DNA of 64,000 nucleotides. It comes from Stramonita haemastoma. Lineage: Eukaryota; Mollusca; Gastropoda; Neogastropoda; Muricidae. Positions 52,410-62,056 of the stretch are shown here, one piece after another. Under the pieces are notes generated by a model. The model ran no database searches. It had not been told where the DNA came from and saw only the letters and a program-made list of their open reading frames with translations. Numbering within the stretch: the stretch's first letter is position 1; each line of letters opens with the position of its first letter. The stretch covers positions 44,171,606 to 44,235,605 of the forward strand of contig CM060337.1 of NCBI GenBank assembly GCA_030674155.1, written 5' to 3'. The position numbers were made by a program, and so were the translations under genes.

Positions 52410-55345
52410 GGATGCATGCGCCCATATGCACATGTATGCACCTACAATATCATGAATATGTATGTAAAATAATGCCAAAAACTAGTGTCATTTTGCTGGA
52501 AAATGAATTCCAACAAAGCCTTTTTATCACAAAGCAACTTTGATTTCATGTGGTCCAGAACTGTTGCAGGGTCATGTCGGGTCACATCATTTTCATTATA
52601 AATTATGGTTACATAACACCTTTTAACAATTTTTTTTCTTGTCCTTGAGAATATTTTAAATCAAATAATGTCAACCTTTAAAGCACAACATAAGCAATAT
52701 TCTGTCCAAATTTGAAGTAATTTGGTTTATTTATTCAGAAGTTATGACTTTTTTTGTAATTTTTAAAAAATGTGAGGTCCGCACTGGTCATTTTGGCCTT
52801 TTCTCCAACTTTGAAGCAAAATAACTGCTAAAGGGATGAACTGACCAGTCCTAAAAAAATTAGGCTAAATCTGTATGTATATAGAAATAGATACATACGA
52901 TTTCAAGAGAATTGATTGAAAAATCTTGAAACTGATGGACTCCAAACATGGTACTTTGTGAAATTTCGCACATTTCGAAAATGGGTTTTTTGCATTTTTG
53001 ATGCTCCATAACTTTTTTTCTACCAACCAGATTCTTTTCATTTTTGGTTTTCATGTTCTCTGTGGTAAATAAAAGAACTGCTTGAATGTTTTCAGAGTGT
53101 GCCTTATTATTTGCAAGAAATGTGATCATTCAAAGTTGGCCAATTATTTGTTTTCCGTGCACTTCACAGTAGCGTCAAAATTCAAAAGGCCATATCTCAA
53201 AAACTATTTAAGATATCAGGCTGATTTTTTTGTTGTTATGTTTCTTTTGATAATATCTTCACTTCTAAAGCAAAAAAAAGGCCTTAATTCCATTAAAAAA
53301 TTTTTGCTGCCGCTACCTACCAGTACATGTGTACTGTGCGCATTTGTATGCTACCATAACCCAGTAACCCAAAGGGACAGGTTAGTAAATGGTTGATTAC
53401 CCTAGAGCAGGTTACCCGTAGGAAAAAGGTTAAGAGTAAGCCGCAGATAACGCAAGTAAATAATTTCAACCACACTTTCACAAGCATTCCAGCCACACTT
53501 TCACAAGCATTCCAACCCCACTGTCACAAGCCTCACTTACACTTTCACAAGGATTCCAACCCCACTTTCACAAGCCTCACTCACACTTTCACAAGGATTC
53601 CAACCCCACTTTCACAAGCATTCCAACCACACTTTCACAAGCATTCCAACCATACTTTCACAAGCATTTCAACCCCACTGTCACAAGCCTCACTCACCCA
53701 AGCCAAAACTGAACCCAGAACTGGGGGCAGCCTGGGTGGCAGCGGCAGGTGCAGACCCGAACGGAAAACCCCCTGCAGATGGCGCCGCTGCTGCTGCCGG
53801 CTTCGCGCCCCCGGTCGGGGCAGTCCCGGGTCCCCCGAAAGAAAAGCCAGGCGCCGAAGCCGCCGGCTGCGCTGTTGTTGCCGCGGCTGCTGGTGTGGTC
53901 CCTCCAAAGCTGAAGCCGCCTGTCTGACCTGTGGCGGCAGGGGGCGCTCCCCCCCCAAAGCCGAAGCCGCCCCCTGCCGCTGCTGGTTGGGGGGCTGCCC
54001 CTGTGGCGCCGGTGTTGGGCGCTCCAAAGCTGAACCCTCCTCCCGGGTTGGCGGTGCCAGTGGCTGCGTTGGGGGGCGCTGTGCCAAAACTGAAACCGCC
54101 GGTGGCTGGTGCGGCGGTGGCAGTGGCGGCGGTGGGTTGTGTGCCGAAGCTGAAGCCTCCTGTGGCTCCCCCTGCTGGAGCCCCTGCGGGCTGGGGCTGC
54201 CCTCCGAAAGAGAACCCGCCCCCGCCGCCGCCGCTTGTGGGATTGGCCCCTGCGGGGTTCTGTCCGAAGGTGAAGCCTGAAATGAGGAGAGAATCCAGTG
54301 GTGATGAGTACTACTCGGTCAGCACAGCACACATATCCAACATCACTTAGTCAAGAGTGCTACATTTAGCGCGCCCTTTCCTTTTACCTAGTCCAAGTGT
54401 GGTCAGATCCTGCTATAAATAGCACCGGCTGGGCTGGGCTGGGATGGGATGAATTAATTAACAGCTGCGAGGAGCTGAAAGTGGGTGAAACTGACAGCTG
54501 TGTCAGGTTTACTATTTTATGACGACAAAATATTCCTTAAGCTTGGTACACTAAAAAAATCTTTTTCAAAAAGCTGATTAAAATAATACACAAAAACCTA
54601 GACGAAAGACACACACAGTGAGACCCACACACACTGACACTCACTTGAAAAGACCAGCACTCAAGACTTCTAGCACTACTTAAATCCAATAGGACCTGGC
54701 TTAAGATTGGATGGGTGCATCAATGCCACCCAATCACAAGTGGTCCAATGTGTGAATACACACAGAACACCTTGCACACAAGTTACAACCTGTTCCACTT
54801 TTCAGAAGATGACTTCTGAAACCTGAGGATGCCACATGACTAATCTGGATATGGCTGGGCAGATAGACTGAAATGAGCAGTGTGGGAAATCACAGAAGAT
54901 GAGGCAGCACATCAACAACAAGAAATCACAAGTGGTCACTTAATTAGTCATTTTCATAGCCACTGAACTGAGCATGCAATTTAGGTACATGTACATTAAT
55001 TTGCAGAGATCTGTTGACACCTGAGCGCTTCTGAATTTTTGTGATCAGCATACTTGTAAGTGTATCACTGCGCGTCCATCTCTGTATTCATCAATATTAA
55101 ATTATGCTATTTTGTAACAACTAATAGTAAAATTTTTACTAACACACTATCAAAATTAATACACAAAATACAAGCACAGTCAACGAATCATGCATTACAG
55201 TAAAAACAAAAAATAAAAAATAAAAATTCAAGCTTGAAAATGTCAAACAATTATATAGTAATAACAAGTTTTCCTCTGTTACTGGAAGATCTCACACATC
55301 CAATGACTAAGCACACTAACCTCCGGGTTTCTGTGCTCCAAACAT
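38905..55345 (-). CDS. NUP62: Nuclear pore glycoprotein p62 (nucleoporin 62)
   Basis: NUP62 is the FG-repeat subunit of the central-channel complex with NUP54 and NUP58; its phenylalanine-glycine repeats bind transport receptors. Coding exons in transcript order: 55345-55321, 54276-53698, 48831-48724, 47844-47761, 46115-45776, 45077-44819, 41864-41680, 41211-41100, 39959-39893, 38996-38905. All phases match and the sum is 1,851 bp (616 aa plus stop). The N-terminus (MFGAQKPGGFTFG) opens a region with ten GF-x-FG-type repeats in the 579-bp second exon, joined by A/T/P/G-rich linkers. Three more exons are S/T/A/G-rich. The Nsp1-C coiled coil begins near residue 424 (MTYKQLEEETNKW, then QATQVNAWDRLVIDNGEK) and continues through LEQQKLNHELDFVHSQQREL and LLTPLEADLEAMP to a short ending, RNFRLAYS. 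Introns are packed with minisatellites and transposon copies. Confidence 0.95.
39009..39845 (+). repeat. ~13-bp minisatellite, ~830 bp
   Basis: Dozens of GATGAAGTGTCTG / GATGAAGTGTCAG units with many short variants fill almost the whole last NUP62 intron. Confidence 0.97.
39963..40050 (+). repeat. (CA)n beside NUP62 acceptor
   Basis: CA repeats with two CGACATA/TGACATA interruptions abut the acceptor of exon 39959-39893. Confidence 0.9.
40320..41040 (+). mobile_element. LINE 3'-end fragment, split by MITE P1
   Basis: The frame to 40705 encodes HHLKREEQVLILRLYTGHDR and the cysteine motif CACGKENQTGEHILQRC, the usual C-terminal zinc knuckle of an I/Jockey-type polyprotein. After the stop, MITE P1 (40712-41018) interrupts it. 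The LINE end resumes as AAGCAAACGAGAGAAGAAG. A second copy lies at 44123-44300. Confidence 0.85.
40712..41018 (-). mobile_element. piggyBac-like MITE P1, minus orientation
   Basis: Plus-strand view: TTAACCCTCTTGCATTCGG to GACTAAGAAGGTTAA, with GCAGCAATAATTACTTCCAG inside. It inserted in the LINE 3' end. Confidence 0.88.
41296..41450 (+). repeat. Poly(G)/purine tract
   Basis: A G run of over 25 is followed by about 110 bp of GGGA/GAGA purine repeats in a NUP62 intron. The transcript strand is C/U-rich. It is a strong quadruplex or triplex candidate. Confidence 0.95.
41872..42000 (+). repeat. Triplicated exon-edge sequence with ATATC repeats
   Basis: CTGGACGATCTGTAA, the junction between exon 41864 and its upstream intron, recurs at about 41914-41930 and 41979-41994 with ATAATATCATATCATAT between. 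The acceptor of this NUP62 exon has therefore been copied upstream twice. Confidence 0.85.
42252..42309 (+). repeat. Rep-5, left part, interrupted by P2
   Basis: CAGCCAGCATAACTCAGTCA and CCAGAGCTGAAATTAA match the left part of Rep-5. The remainder continues after 43431 as CACTCCAAATACTAAA. Confidence 0.65.
42310..43430. mobile_element. piggyBac-like non-autonomous element P2, 1,121 bp
   Basis: Perfect 18-bp terminal inverted repeats TTAACCCTAGTAGCGCTG and CAGCGCTACTAGGGTTAA start and end in TTAA. The interior is CpG-rich. It has no transposase frame, only short unconvincing ORFs, and CCGGAATATTCCGG-type palindromes near the right end. It was inserted into a Rep-5 copy within a NUP62 intron. 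A partial relative lies at 12836-13400. Confidence 0.92.
43537..44112 (+). repeat. Three tandem copies of Rep-5
   Basis: Units at about 43537-43722, 43729-43921 and 43922-44112 each run from CATAACTCAGTC or similar, through AGTGTGGTCAGTTCC, to an ACAGCTGTG-like end. They look like direct duplications or serial insertions. Confidence 0.8.
44123..44760 (+). mobile_element. LINE 3' fragment with expanded (GAA)n tail
   Basis: GACAGGCGAGCACATCCTTC to GGAGTAAAAGCAAACGAGAG matches the LINE end at 40556-41035 without the MITE. It passes into about 400 bp of GAAGAAGAATGCAAA units, apparently an expanded retroposon tail. The tract ends in a Rep-7-like TTCAGCGCTATATAAGTCCC block. Confidence 0.85.
45112..45420 (+). 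repeat. (GTT)n, SINE-4 fragment and (CA)n/(CACG)n
   Basis: A GTT run and TTCCGAAGCTTTACACTCTA (SINE-4, empty TTAA-like site) precede about 240 bp of CA/CACG repeats. All of it lies directly upstream, in the transcript, of the exon at 45077. Confidence 0.85.
45660..45768 (+). repeat. CA/C-rich low-complexity tract beside NUP62 donor
   Basis: CACCCC and CA repeats start at the GTAAGG donor of exon 46115-45776. The transcript has G-rich sequence just after the donor. Confidence 0.85.
46148..46600 (-). repeat. Rep-6 copy split by SINE-3
   Basis: CCTGAAGTTGGAATG at 46155-46169 continues as AAGTTGGAATGCGGCTACCA at 46499. The SINE between them duplicated AAGTTGGAATG. Confidence 0.8.
46170..46498 (-). 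mobile_element. SINE-3, full length with 11-bp target-site duplication
   Basis: Plus-strand view: GGTAAAGGTGTCCCATAACC to CTGACCACCAAGTTATCCCG, then an A/T-rich end. The duplication AAGTTGGAATG lies at 46159-46169 and 46499-46509. It is in a NUP62 intron, about 55 bp from exon 46115. Confidence 0.95.
46676..46920 (+). mobile_element. SINE-2, headless copy
   Basis: Starts at CTGACTCCACCCTTCCCAAA and ends ATCCTCGATATAAAAGAATA. Decayed central-block remnants also occur at about 46998-47062 and 47262-47330 (minus). Confidence 0.85.
47395..47681 (+). mobile_element. SINE-1 with 14-bp target-site duplication
   Basis: Full-length copy with head TGTAGTCTACTGGTTAGGGT and end CTCGGGACAGACTTTAACTT. 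The duplication ACAGGCCCCAAAAG lies at 47381-47394 and 47682-47695. It inserted about 65 bp from a NUP62 exon. Confidence 0.97.
47883..48262 (+). repeat. 22-bp minisatellite
   Basis: About seventeen units of GGGCAATGAATACACAGCCT plus GA are nearly identical. The array lies just upstream (in the transcript) of NUP62 exon 47844-47761. Confidence 0.98.
48263..48700 (+). repeat. 20-bp minisatellite
   Basis: About twenty units of AAACTGATGTGACACTGAAT adjoin the 22-bp array and end about 25 bp from the NUP62 donor at 48718-48723. Together the two arrays fill the whole intron. Confidence 0.98.
48886..49030 (+). mobile_element. SINE-4 copy
   Basis: CTGGAGTATGGCTGCCTATA, GCGGGGTACTTGAAAAGTCA and TATTCCGGGTGATCCCCAGG match the 25289 copy. 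Confidence 0.7.
49031..49780. other. NUP62 intron, no feature recognised
   Basis: Ordinary AT-rich sequence. No exon, tandem repeat or family copy was recognised. Confidence 0.5.
50837..51535 (+). repeat. Compound satellite: (TG)n plus ~90-bp spacer, four cycles
   Basis: A spacer containing AAGACATAAAATTTTAATTT, TTAACACTTGGACTTGAGTG and CTGTTCAGACTRATGCATG alternates four times with TG runs of 50-90 bp. Spacers begin near 50955, 51108, 51278 and 51426. Confidence 0.92.
51700..51764 (+). repeat. (CA)n microsatellite
   Basis: About 60 bp of uninterrupted CA. Confidence 0.95.
52084..52262 (-). mobile_element. SINE-4 copy
   Basis: CCATCTGGGAATCACAGTGA, ACACTGGATGAGAAAAGTTT and GCCTCGCCGCATAGGCAGCC are the reverse-orientation family blocks. 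Confidence 0.7.
52340..52407 (+). repeat. (CA)n microsatellite
   Basis: About 65 bp of uninterrupted CA. Confidence 0.95.
52408..53460. other. NUP62 intron, AT-rich, nothing further recognised
   Basis: No exon is supported. The right part contains the GCTGCCGCTACC end discussed for the possible 3.5-kb element. Confidence 0.45.
53466..53697 (+). repeat. ~23-bp minisatellite abutting a NUP62 donor
   Basis: About ten units of CACTTTCACAAGCATTCCAA CC type. Two units include CCTCACTCAC/CCTCACTTAC, copies of the donor region (reverse strand GTGAGTGAGG and GTAAGTGAGG) of exon 54276-53698. Confidence 0.92.
54319..54503 (+). repeat. Rep-5 copy
   Basis: CAACATCACTTAGTCAAGAG, AAGTGTGGTCAGATCCTGCT and GAGGAGCTGAAAGTGGGTGA, ending GACAGCTGTG, lie about 40 bp from a NUP62 exon. 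Confidence 0.75.
54504..55320. other. First NUP62 coding intron, remainder
   Basis: AT-rich. It contains only a decayed SINE-2 fragment at about 54745-54800 (ACACACAGAACACCTTGCAC). No exon is seen. Confidence 0.5.
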
Positions 55346-55357
55346 GCTGGATGTAGT

Positions 55358-57026
55358 CTGTCCACACAGGACAAACAAATGTTACTGCTGCTTAGGAAAG
55401 GCCTTCACTGCTCAGTCACTGCTTTCTCTCTGAAACACAATTCCAAAAGTTAAGAATGTTTTGATTCTTATTTCACTTACTTGTAGAAAAGACAAAAAAA
55501 GGTTTCCAACCTACAGAAGAGGTTTTCATGATCCAGTAAATCATTAATGAATAACCAGTGAAAGAGAAAATATTTTGATTTTGTACAAAATTTGTTGCTT
55601 TTTGTCTTTGGTTCTGATTTTCCCCCCTGCTTTATCATCTTTTATGATACACCAGAACTGAGTTATTACTCATTCTGGACAGTCTCACTACACACAGCCA
55701 TGGATACCAATCCTCAAGCCAGCAGAAGTGCTGGGTTCCAAAAAACCACATTACTGCAAAACTAACTAAGTAAATAAGGCCCTGGACTGCTGCTGGGTCA
55801 CTTTGGTGTTCACATAGTACTATTTGTCCAGGCTCTCAAACAATGGCATGACAGTTTGACACTGCTTTCCAAGATGATTTACAGAAAATTTACAGTAGTA
55901 TGTGCTCACTCTAAGGAGACAATAGAGCGTACCATTCAAGATCATCCCATTCCCAAAGACAGTCTCATGTGAATTTTACGCTTTGAGGTCAATTCACATC
56001 AACTGGGTACAGATCTATGGAGAATAAGAAAGGAGATCCCAAAGTATATGACTTATGATAATCTTGAACAAGAGTTGAAGGGCTCCTCTACTCACTACTG
56101 TGTCATGAAACTACTTAGAATTAATTTATAAATACAATGATGATACTATATTAGTATTGGTTACTAATACAGAGGGAAAAGATTTGGAAAAGTTGCTGAT
56201 CATATCTGGAATCAGAAGTGAAAGTAATGAAAACATCAATCACACTGCTCCACATTTAACAAAATACTTTTTTGGTGTGCATGGGCATAATTATGATATT
56301 GGGTAGAAATGCCTAGAATGCCTAGCAAGTGCCTGGTCTTCTCCTTCACTTGTATGTTGTAACTCTGAAGGAAGTCTTCCCTTTCCAACTTCAGGGCAGC
56401 TCAATAAAAAGTTCAGATGTAAAATTTCCAATTTGTTGGGAAAATGGCAGAAAATACGCAGAAAACTGAAGAAAGAAAGGATTACTAGCGTCTTACTCTT
56501 CTTAGACAGTAAGAGAGATAAGGGAATAGACTGAAACAAAGGGAGATACAGAAAAGGGGAAATTTCTAGCACAAAATTTCCTGAATGTGGGCACGCTGTA
56601 ACTATGTAAAAAGAGCCCCCGGCATGCCCACAGAAGAACGTGTTTATTTTTTAAATCCACAAGACACCCAGCCATTCTGTGGGAATTTTGTCGGCACCAC
56701 TGTTCGAGACACTTATCACATCAATCTCTATCAGCTAATACATACTGTTTGTCAGTGTCACCCTTGCGTGGTGGTGAATCGCTTGTGGTGCAACAACACT
56801 GAAGTTGAAAGTACAACTGTCTAGTTTCTACGGAAAACTACAGCAGTACAGGAAAAACTGCCCTTATCCGGTAATAAGGATCATGTACCTGAAAATATCA
56901 TGCCGTCATCGGTTCGTAAACGTATTGATCAGCGATGTAGAACAGAAAAATACCACAATAGGTTTTACACAATATAACCAAGAGTAATGAATTAGATAAG
57001 AAATTCGCCAGAAACTCAGTACACAC
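55358..57026 (-). other. Probable 5'-UTR intron of NUP62
   Basis: A good acceptor (TGTGTGGACAG) at 55368-55358 lies 12 bp before the NUP62 ATG. A candidate donor GTGTGT is at 57026-57021. No coding exon is supported between them; short frames here lack recognisable signatures. Confidence 0.4.
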
Positions 57027-57120
57027 CTTATTTCGTGGTTTTTTCACCGCCACAAACCAAAACCGGAAGCTGCACAGATTTGTCGATCCTGACGTTATGT
57101 TCACAGAAGACGTGCAGAAA
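57027..57120 (-). promoter_or_regulatory. Candidate NUP62 promoter / first exon
   Basis: Contains the ETS-type motif ACCGGAAG (57062-57069) and a CRE-like TGACGTTA (about 57090-57097) next to a potential first-exon donor. ETS-driven promoters are common for housekeeping genes; the assignment is inference. Confidence 0.35.
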
Positions 57121-57189
57121 CTGCTCTTTTTTCCCGATCAATCTTTTTCTGTTTCGCTTTGTCTCTGTTTCGCTTTGTCTCTTACTTTG

Positions 57190-57194
<5 letters not shown>

Positions 57195-57228
<34 letters not shown>
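57195..57228 (+). repeat. (CA)n microsatellite
   Basis: About 32 bp of CA. Confidence 0.95.
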
Positions 57229-57837
57229 ATCCTCCTCCTTTTCCCATGAGCCCATTGGGAGTTGGACACTGCAATCAACAGCTGTTCACCAATGTCTTCT
57301 GTTTATGCCGATTACGTACCAAAGCCTGGCTCTCTGCAAATGTTTTCCCTGCCCATTCTGAAGTTTTGTTTCTCCACTTTTCTTTTCTTTTTTGTCTGCA
57401 CCGTTATCTCTTTCCTTTGACAGTTGTTCTCTGCAGAATACTTACCAAGGCTAAACGACATAGATGGGATTGGTTATTTGTTTGGTTTTTTTGTGTTTCT
57501 TTATAGTTGGGGATTTTTGTTTGTTGGGGTTTTTTGGGGGCAGGACTTTCGTTTGTTGTTGTTGCTGTTTTTTGGGGGCATTGTGTCAGCTTTGTTGATG
57601 ACCGTCATAAGTAATGTGTTAAATTCTTCACCCAAAATCATCATATCGTGTGGAATCTTTATATTATAGTGAATTTTGGCGCCATTGTGATGATTTTGCT
57701 TTTGGTCATATGGCTATGATTCAACTAGAAACAGGACAGCATCCTAGTGTAACGTTCCTGGCGTTCTTGTAGACTAAAATTCCCATTCCATGTTCTGTTT
57801 TGTTGTCGTTTTGTTGTTGGTGTTGTTGCTGCTGTTC

Positions 57838-58360
57838 ATTCCCCAGCTTTATACCCTGGGGTCACACAGAACATGCAGTTTGGCCCACCTAAGAATTACA
57901 GCCGAGACTGAAAGTCAAGTCAAGTCAAAAACACTTTAATCATTCCCTGAAGGGGAATTACAGGAAATGACAGTGCACACTGGATGAGAAGTTTGGGTGT
58001 ATATGACTATTTACATGTAGTTTACCTCACCACATAGGGGACGGGATAGCTCAATGGTCAGAGCACTCCTTTTCCCAAGCCAATATTAAAGCATCGACCG
58101 TGGTTACCAAGTGGATGGGTCACGGTTTGTGCGCCTTGGCGTCAGTACAGTCCCCCAGTTCCCTCAGCTGTAAAAGGGTACCTGCCTACCTGGGTCAGGG
58201 AAGGTAAAGCAGCGAGGGAGAAGAGATGGGCGCCGCCCTCAATATACTGGCCCCTAGAGAAGCTGAGGTCTCTGATGGCTCGCTCCTCTTCGACCACATA
58301 GGTTATGGGACACCTTTACCTTTTATCTTTACCACCACATAGATAGCCATACATCGACTA
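57838..58360 (-). mobile_element. SINE-4 split by SINE-3
   Basis: CCCCAGCTTTATACCCTGGG to TTACCTCACCACATAG (58037) resumes at 58343 as ATAGCCATAC. A short foreign block (CATTCCCTGAAGGGGAATTA) is inserted near 57948. Confidence 0.7.
58038..58332 (+). mobile_element. SINE-3, full length with 10-bp target-site duplication
   Basis: Head GGGACGGGATAGCTCAATGG, B-box-like GGATGGGTCACGG, then GGTCAGGGAAGGTAAAGCAG, ending GGGACACCTTTACCTT. The duplication CACCACATAG lies at 58028-58037 and 58333-58342. Confidence 0.92.
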
Positions 58361-58610
58361 GAAATGATTTTTTCCCCTCTCCCATGAAGAAGAAGCCAGG
58401 TTGTTGTCACGGCTGAAGACAATAATAATCTCAACATCACGTTTTATTATGTGCCAATATTTTAATGAAGGCCTTGGGACTCAGCTGACATCAATAACTG
58501 ACGAAGCTTTTGCCCTGTGCCGGTAGATTCAAGTTTGTTCTTTTCTCCATTGTAGCACAAGACATGCCATTCTTCTGCTTGCCCTTTTCCATTGTTCTTC
58601 CACCTGATTT

Positions 58611-59258
58611 GTTTTGTGTTGTGTTGTGTTGTACTGTATTGTGTCATGTTGAATTGCCTTGTACTGTAGGCCTATTGTATTGTGGGCTATTGTGTTGTGT
58701 TGTGTTGAATTGCGTTGTACTGTGTTGTGTTGTGTTGTGTTGTGTTGTGTTGTGTTGTATTGTATTGTGCTGCGTTGTGTTGTATTGTGTTGTATTGAAT
58801 AGCGTTGTATTGTGTTGTGCTGTGTTGTATTGTTTTGTGTTGAATTGCGTTGTGCTATATTGTGTTGTGTTGTATTGTGCTATATTGTGTTATGTTGCAT
58901 TGTGTTGTATTGTGTTGTATGGTGTTGGATTGTGTTGTATTGCATTGAATTCTACTGTATTGTGTTGTGTTGTATGGTGTTGGATTGTGTTGTATTGCAT
59001 TGAATTCTACTGTATTGTGTTGTGTTGTATTGTATTGTTATGCTGCATTGTGTTGTTTTGTACTGTATTGTGTTGTGTTGTGTTGTGTTGTATAATGCTG
59101 TATTGTACTGCATTCATCGTATTGTTTTACATTGCATTAGGCTACATTACATTTATTGCATCGTATTGTGTAGCTGTCATTGTATTGTATTGTATTGTAT
59201 TGTATTGTATTGTATTGTATTGTATTGTATTGTATTGTATTGTATTGTATTGCATTAT
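58611..59258 (+). repeat. TGTGT/TATTG 5-bp-based satellite
   Basis: About 650 bp of TTGTG and TTGTA pentamers ends in about eighteen perfect TATTG repeats. It keeps a long frame open (cysteine/valine-rich), which is an artefact. Confidence 0.97.
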
Positions 59259-59621
59259 CTTTCTTCTTCGTCGTCGAAGCTCAGACAGCAACTATTGTTG
59301 TCTGTCATATGAGTGAAAATGTGTCGCGCTGCTGTTAAGCACCTGACAAGTCAGGCCCAGCGCATTCGACTTTAGCATGGTAGAGAATAGTTATCGTTTA
59401 AGCCTCTCTGGGAAAAAAAGGCAGGAGAGTGGACCAAGAAGGCAGAAAAGTAGACTAGGAGGGGACAGCAAGAAAAGGAACAAGGCAGAAAGAGAGGAAT
59501 AGAATTTTTTTTAAAAATCTTCTTCACACCAATGCATTTATGGCAGTGGAATGCACTTCCACCCTGACAGAGTGGTCCAGTCTAGCATCAGAGAATCGGC
59601 ACCTTTGCTGCGAGAGTTATC

Positions 59622-60446
59622 AGTGTCAGCCACAATCCTATTGGTAGACTGATAGAGTAGAGTATCACTATCAGCCACAATCCTATTGGTAGACTGGTAG
59701 AGTAGAGTATCACTATCAGCCACGATCCTGCTGGTAGACTGGTAGAGTAGAGTATCACTATCAGCCACAATCCTATTGGTAGACTGGTAGAGTATCACTA
59801 TCAGCCACAATCCTATTGGTAGACTGGTAGAGTATCACTATCAGCCACGATCCTGCTGGTAGACTGGTAGAGTAGAGTATCACTATCAGCCACAATCCTA
59901 TTGGTAGACTGGTAGAGTATCACCATCAGCCACAATCCTATTGGTAGACTGGTAGAGTAGAGTATCACTATCAGCCACAATCCTATTGGTAGACTGGTAG
60001 AGTAGAGTATCAGTATCAGCCACAATCCTATTGGTAGACTGGTAGAGTAGAGTATCACTATCAGCCACAATCCTGTTGGTAGACTGGTAGAGTAGAGTAT
60101 CACTATCAGCCACAATCCTGTTGGTAGACTGGTAGAGTAGAGTATCACTATCAGCCACAATCCTGTTGGTAGACTGGTAGAGTAGAGTATCACTATCAGC
60201 CACGATCCTGTTGGTAGACTGGTAGAGTAGAGTATCACTATCAGCCACAATCCTGTTGGTAGACTGGTAGAGTAGAGTATCACTATCAGCCACAATCCTG
60301 TTGGTAGACTGGTAGAGTAGAGTATCACTATCAGCCACAATCCTGTTGGTAGACTGGTAGAGTAGAGTATCACTATCAGCCACAATCCTACTGGTAGACT
60401 GGTAGAGTAGAGTATCACTATCAGCCACAATCCTACTGGTAGAGTA
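59622..60446 (+). repeat. 45-bp minisatellite, ~18 units
   Basis: Units read GTAGACTGGTAGAGTAGAGT then ATCACTATCAGCCACAATCC then TATTG. Some units are 40 bp, lacking one AGTAG. Variation is clustered, with ATTGG units on the left and GTTGG units in the middle. Confidence 0.98.
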
Positions 60447-60695
60447 GATGTAACACACCTGCCTAGACGGTGAGAGGTCGTAGGTTCAATTCCGGTCTAA
60501 ACCCCATTCATTCACCACACACCACGAGTGTTGGTCAGAGTACAAGTCTTTTGGGTGAGAAGATAAACTGAAGTCTTATCCTTAGCTGTGCCTTCAGCTG
60601 CCTGGGCTTTATCACAGCTCCTTGATTAAACCATGATGCTGGGGGCAACAAGAGTTTGACAGAATTGAATGAACAACAAACAAACAAACAGAGAT

Positions 60696-61037
60696 TTATT
60701 TATTTATTCTTTTATATCGAGGATAATGGAATACGCACTCATGTGCTATTTTACATCCAGTTCCCGTGTGTATGCAGTTTTGTAAATGTCATCTGTTCCC
60801 ACCGGCACACGATGGCCTACTCTTAGGAAAAGCGGAACGGGATTTAACGTGTGCACAAGATGTTCTGCGTGCGTTCGCACACGGGGCCTCGGTTTAAAGT
60901 CTCATCCGAAGGACTTTTGGGGAGAGTGGAGTCAGCACTGATGTTAACTCCAGGAGAAAAATCTCCTCGACCGGACTCGAACCCGGGTCGTCAAATTGCC
61001 AGCGCAATGTTCTGACCACTAGGCAATCCGTCCCCCC
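60696..61037 (-). mobile_element. SINE-2, full length, close to consensus
   Basis: Plus-strand view: TTCTTTTATATCGAGGATAA, GTCTCATCCGAAGGACTTTT, CGAACCCGGGTCGTCAAATT and ACCACTAGGCAATCCGTCCC. Confidence 0.95.
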
Positions 61038-61039
61038 TT

Positions 61040-61128
61040 ATTTATTTATTTGTTTATTTATTTATTTATTTATTTATTCTTTTATACCGAGGATAACAGA
61101 ATAAGCAATCATGTGCTTTTTTTCATCC
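61040..61128 (-). mobile_element. SINE-2 tail fragment
   Basis: An ATTTATTTATT run plus CTTTTATACCGAGGATAACA to GTGCTTTTTTTCATCC, then the GA microsatellite. Confidence 0.85.
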
Positions 61129-61129
61129 T

Positions 61130-61293
<164 letters not shown>

Positions 61294-61424
61294 AATCGAC
61301 CAAACATAAAATCAATGTACACCCTGAGGTTTGATGTGAAACCTTAGTTTATTGCCTGGGATGGGCATCTGCCCGTTAGGGAAAAATATAAACAATACAA
61401 TTCCTCAAATAATATAGCTGAATG

Positions 61425-61524
<100 letters not shown>

Positions 61525-61721
61525 ACTTTTTGAGATGACCAAACCTAATTGGAATTCATCTATTTACATTCAATGTGCGAAGCAAACTGAAAAAATGAAG
61601 CAGACAAATACAGAATCACCACACACACTCTCTCTCTCTGAATCTAGAAAGTAGGCTTCATATAAACTGATGTCAGCCACAAGAGAGTGACGAGAAACTA
61701 TCCATTGTGACGTATATTGTT

Positions 61722-62056
61722 TATTTATTTATATATTTTATTCTTTTATATCGAGGATAATGGAATAAGCACTCCTGTGCTTTTTTTTTTTTTTTTTTTA
61801 CATCCAGTCCCCGTGTGTATGCAGTTTTTTTTTGTAAATCGTGTCATCTGTTCCCACCGGCACACGATGGCCTACTCTTACGAAAAGCGGAACAGGATTT
61901 ACTGTGTGGGCAAGATGTTCTGCGTGCGTTCGCACAGGGGCCTTGGTTTATAGTCTCATCCGAAGGACTTTTGGGGAGAGTGGAGTCAGCACTGATGTTA
62001 ACTCCAGAGGAAAAATCCCCTCGACCGGGAATCGAACTCGGGTCGTCAAACTGTTC
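61722..62056 (-). mobile_element. SINE-2, near full length
   Basis: Plus-strand view: TTATATCGAGGATAATGGAA, an expanded T run, TCTCATCCGAAGGACTTTTG and TCGAACTCGGGTCGTCAAAC. Confidence 0.9.

Larger units (their letters stand above)
49786..53334. mobile_element. Possible ~3.5-kb DNA transposon with inverted ends
   Basis: ACTAGGTAGCGGCAGCA at about 49790-49806 is mirrored by TGCTGCCGCTACCTACCAGT at about 53311-53330. The left kilobase is CpG-rich with CCAAT-like motifs (about 50270-50370), in style like the interior of P2. No transposase frame is seen. The middle is microsatellite-rich. The ends could be chance or belong to two separate elements. Confidence 0.4.

Noticed and set aside
56585..56824. 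79-codon plus-strand frame with several cysteines
   Set aside because: No ATG at its start, no domain recognised and no splice context; it is probably chance within the NUP62 5' intron.
58510..59316. 268-codon Cys/Val/Leu-rich frame
   Set aside because: It is produced entirely by the TTGTG/TTGTA pentamer satellite, which has no stop codons in this frame.
59813..60458. Long minus-strand frames of ~190-205 codons with a 15-residue repeat
   Set aside because: The repeat length equals the 45-bp minisatellite, and two frames are open at once. No splice or start context.
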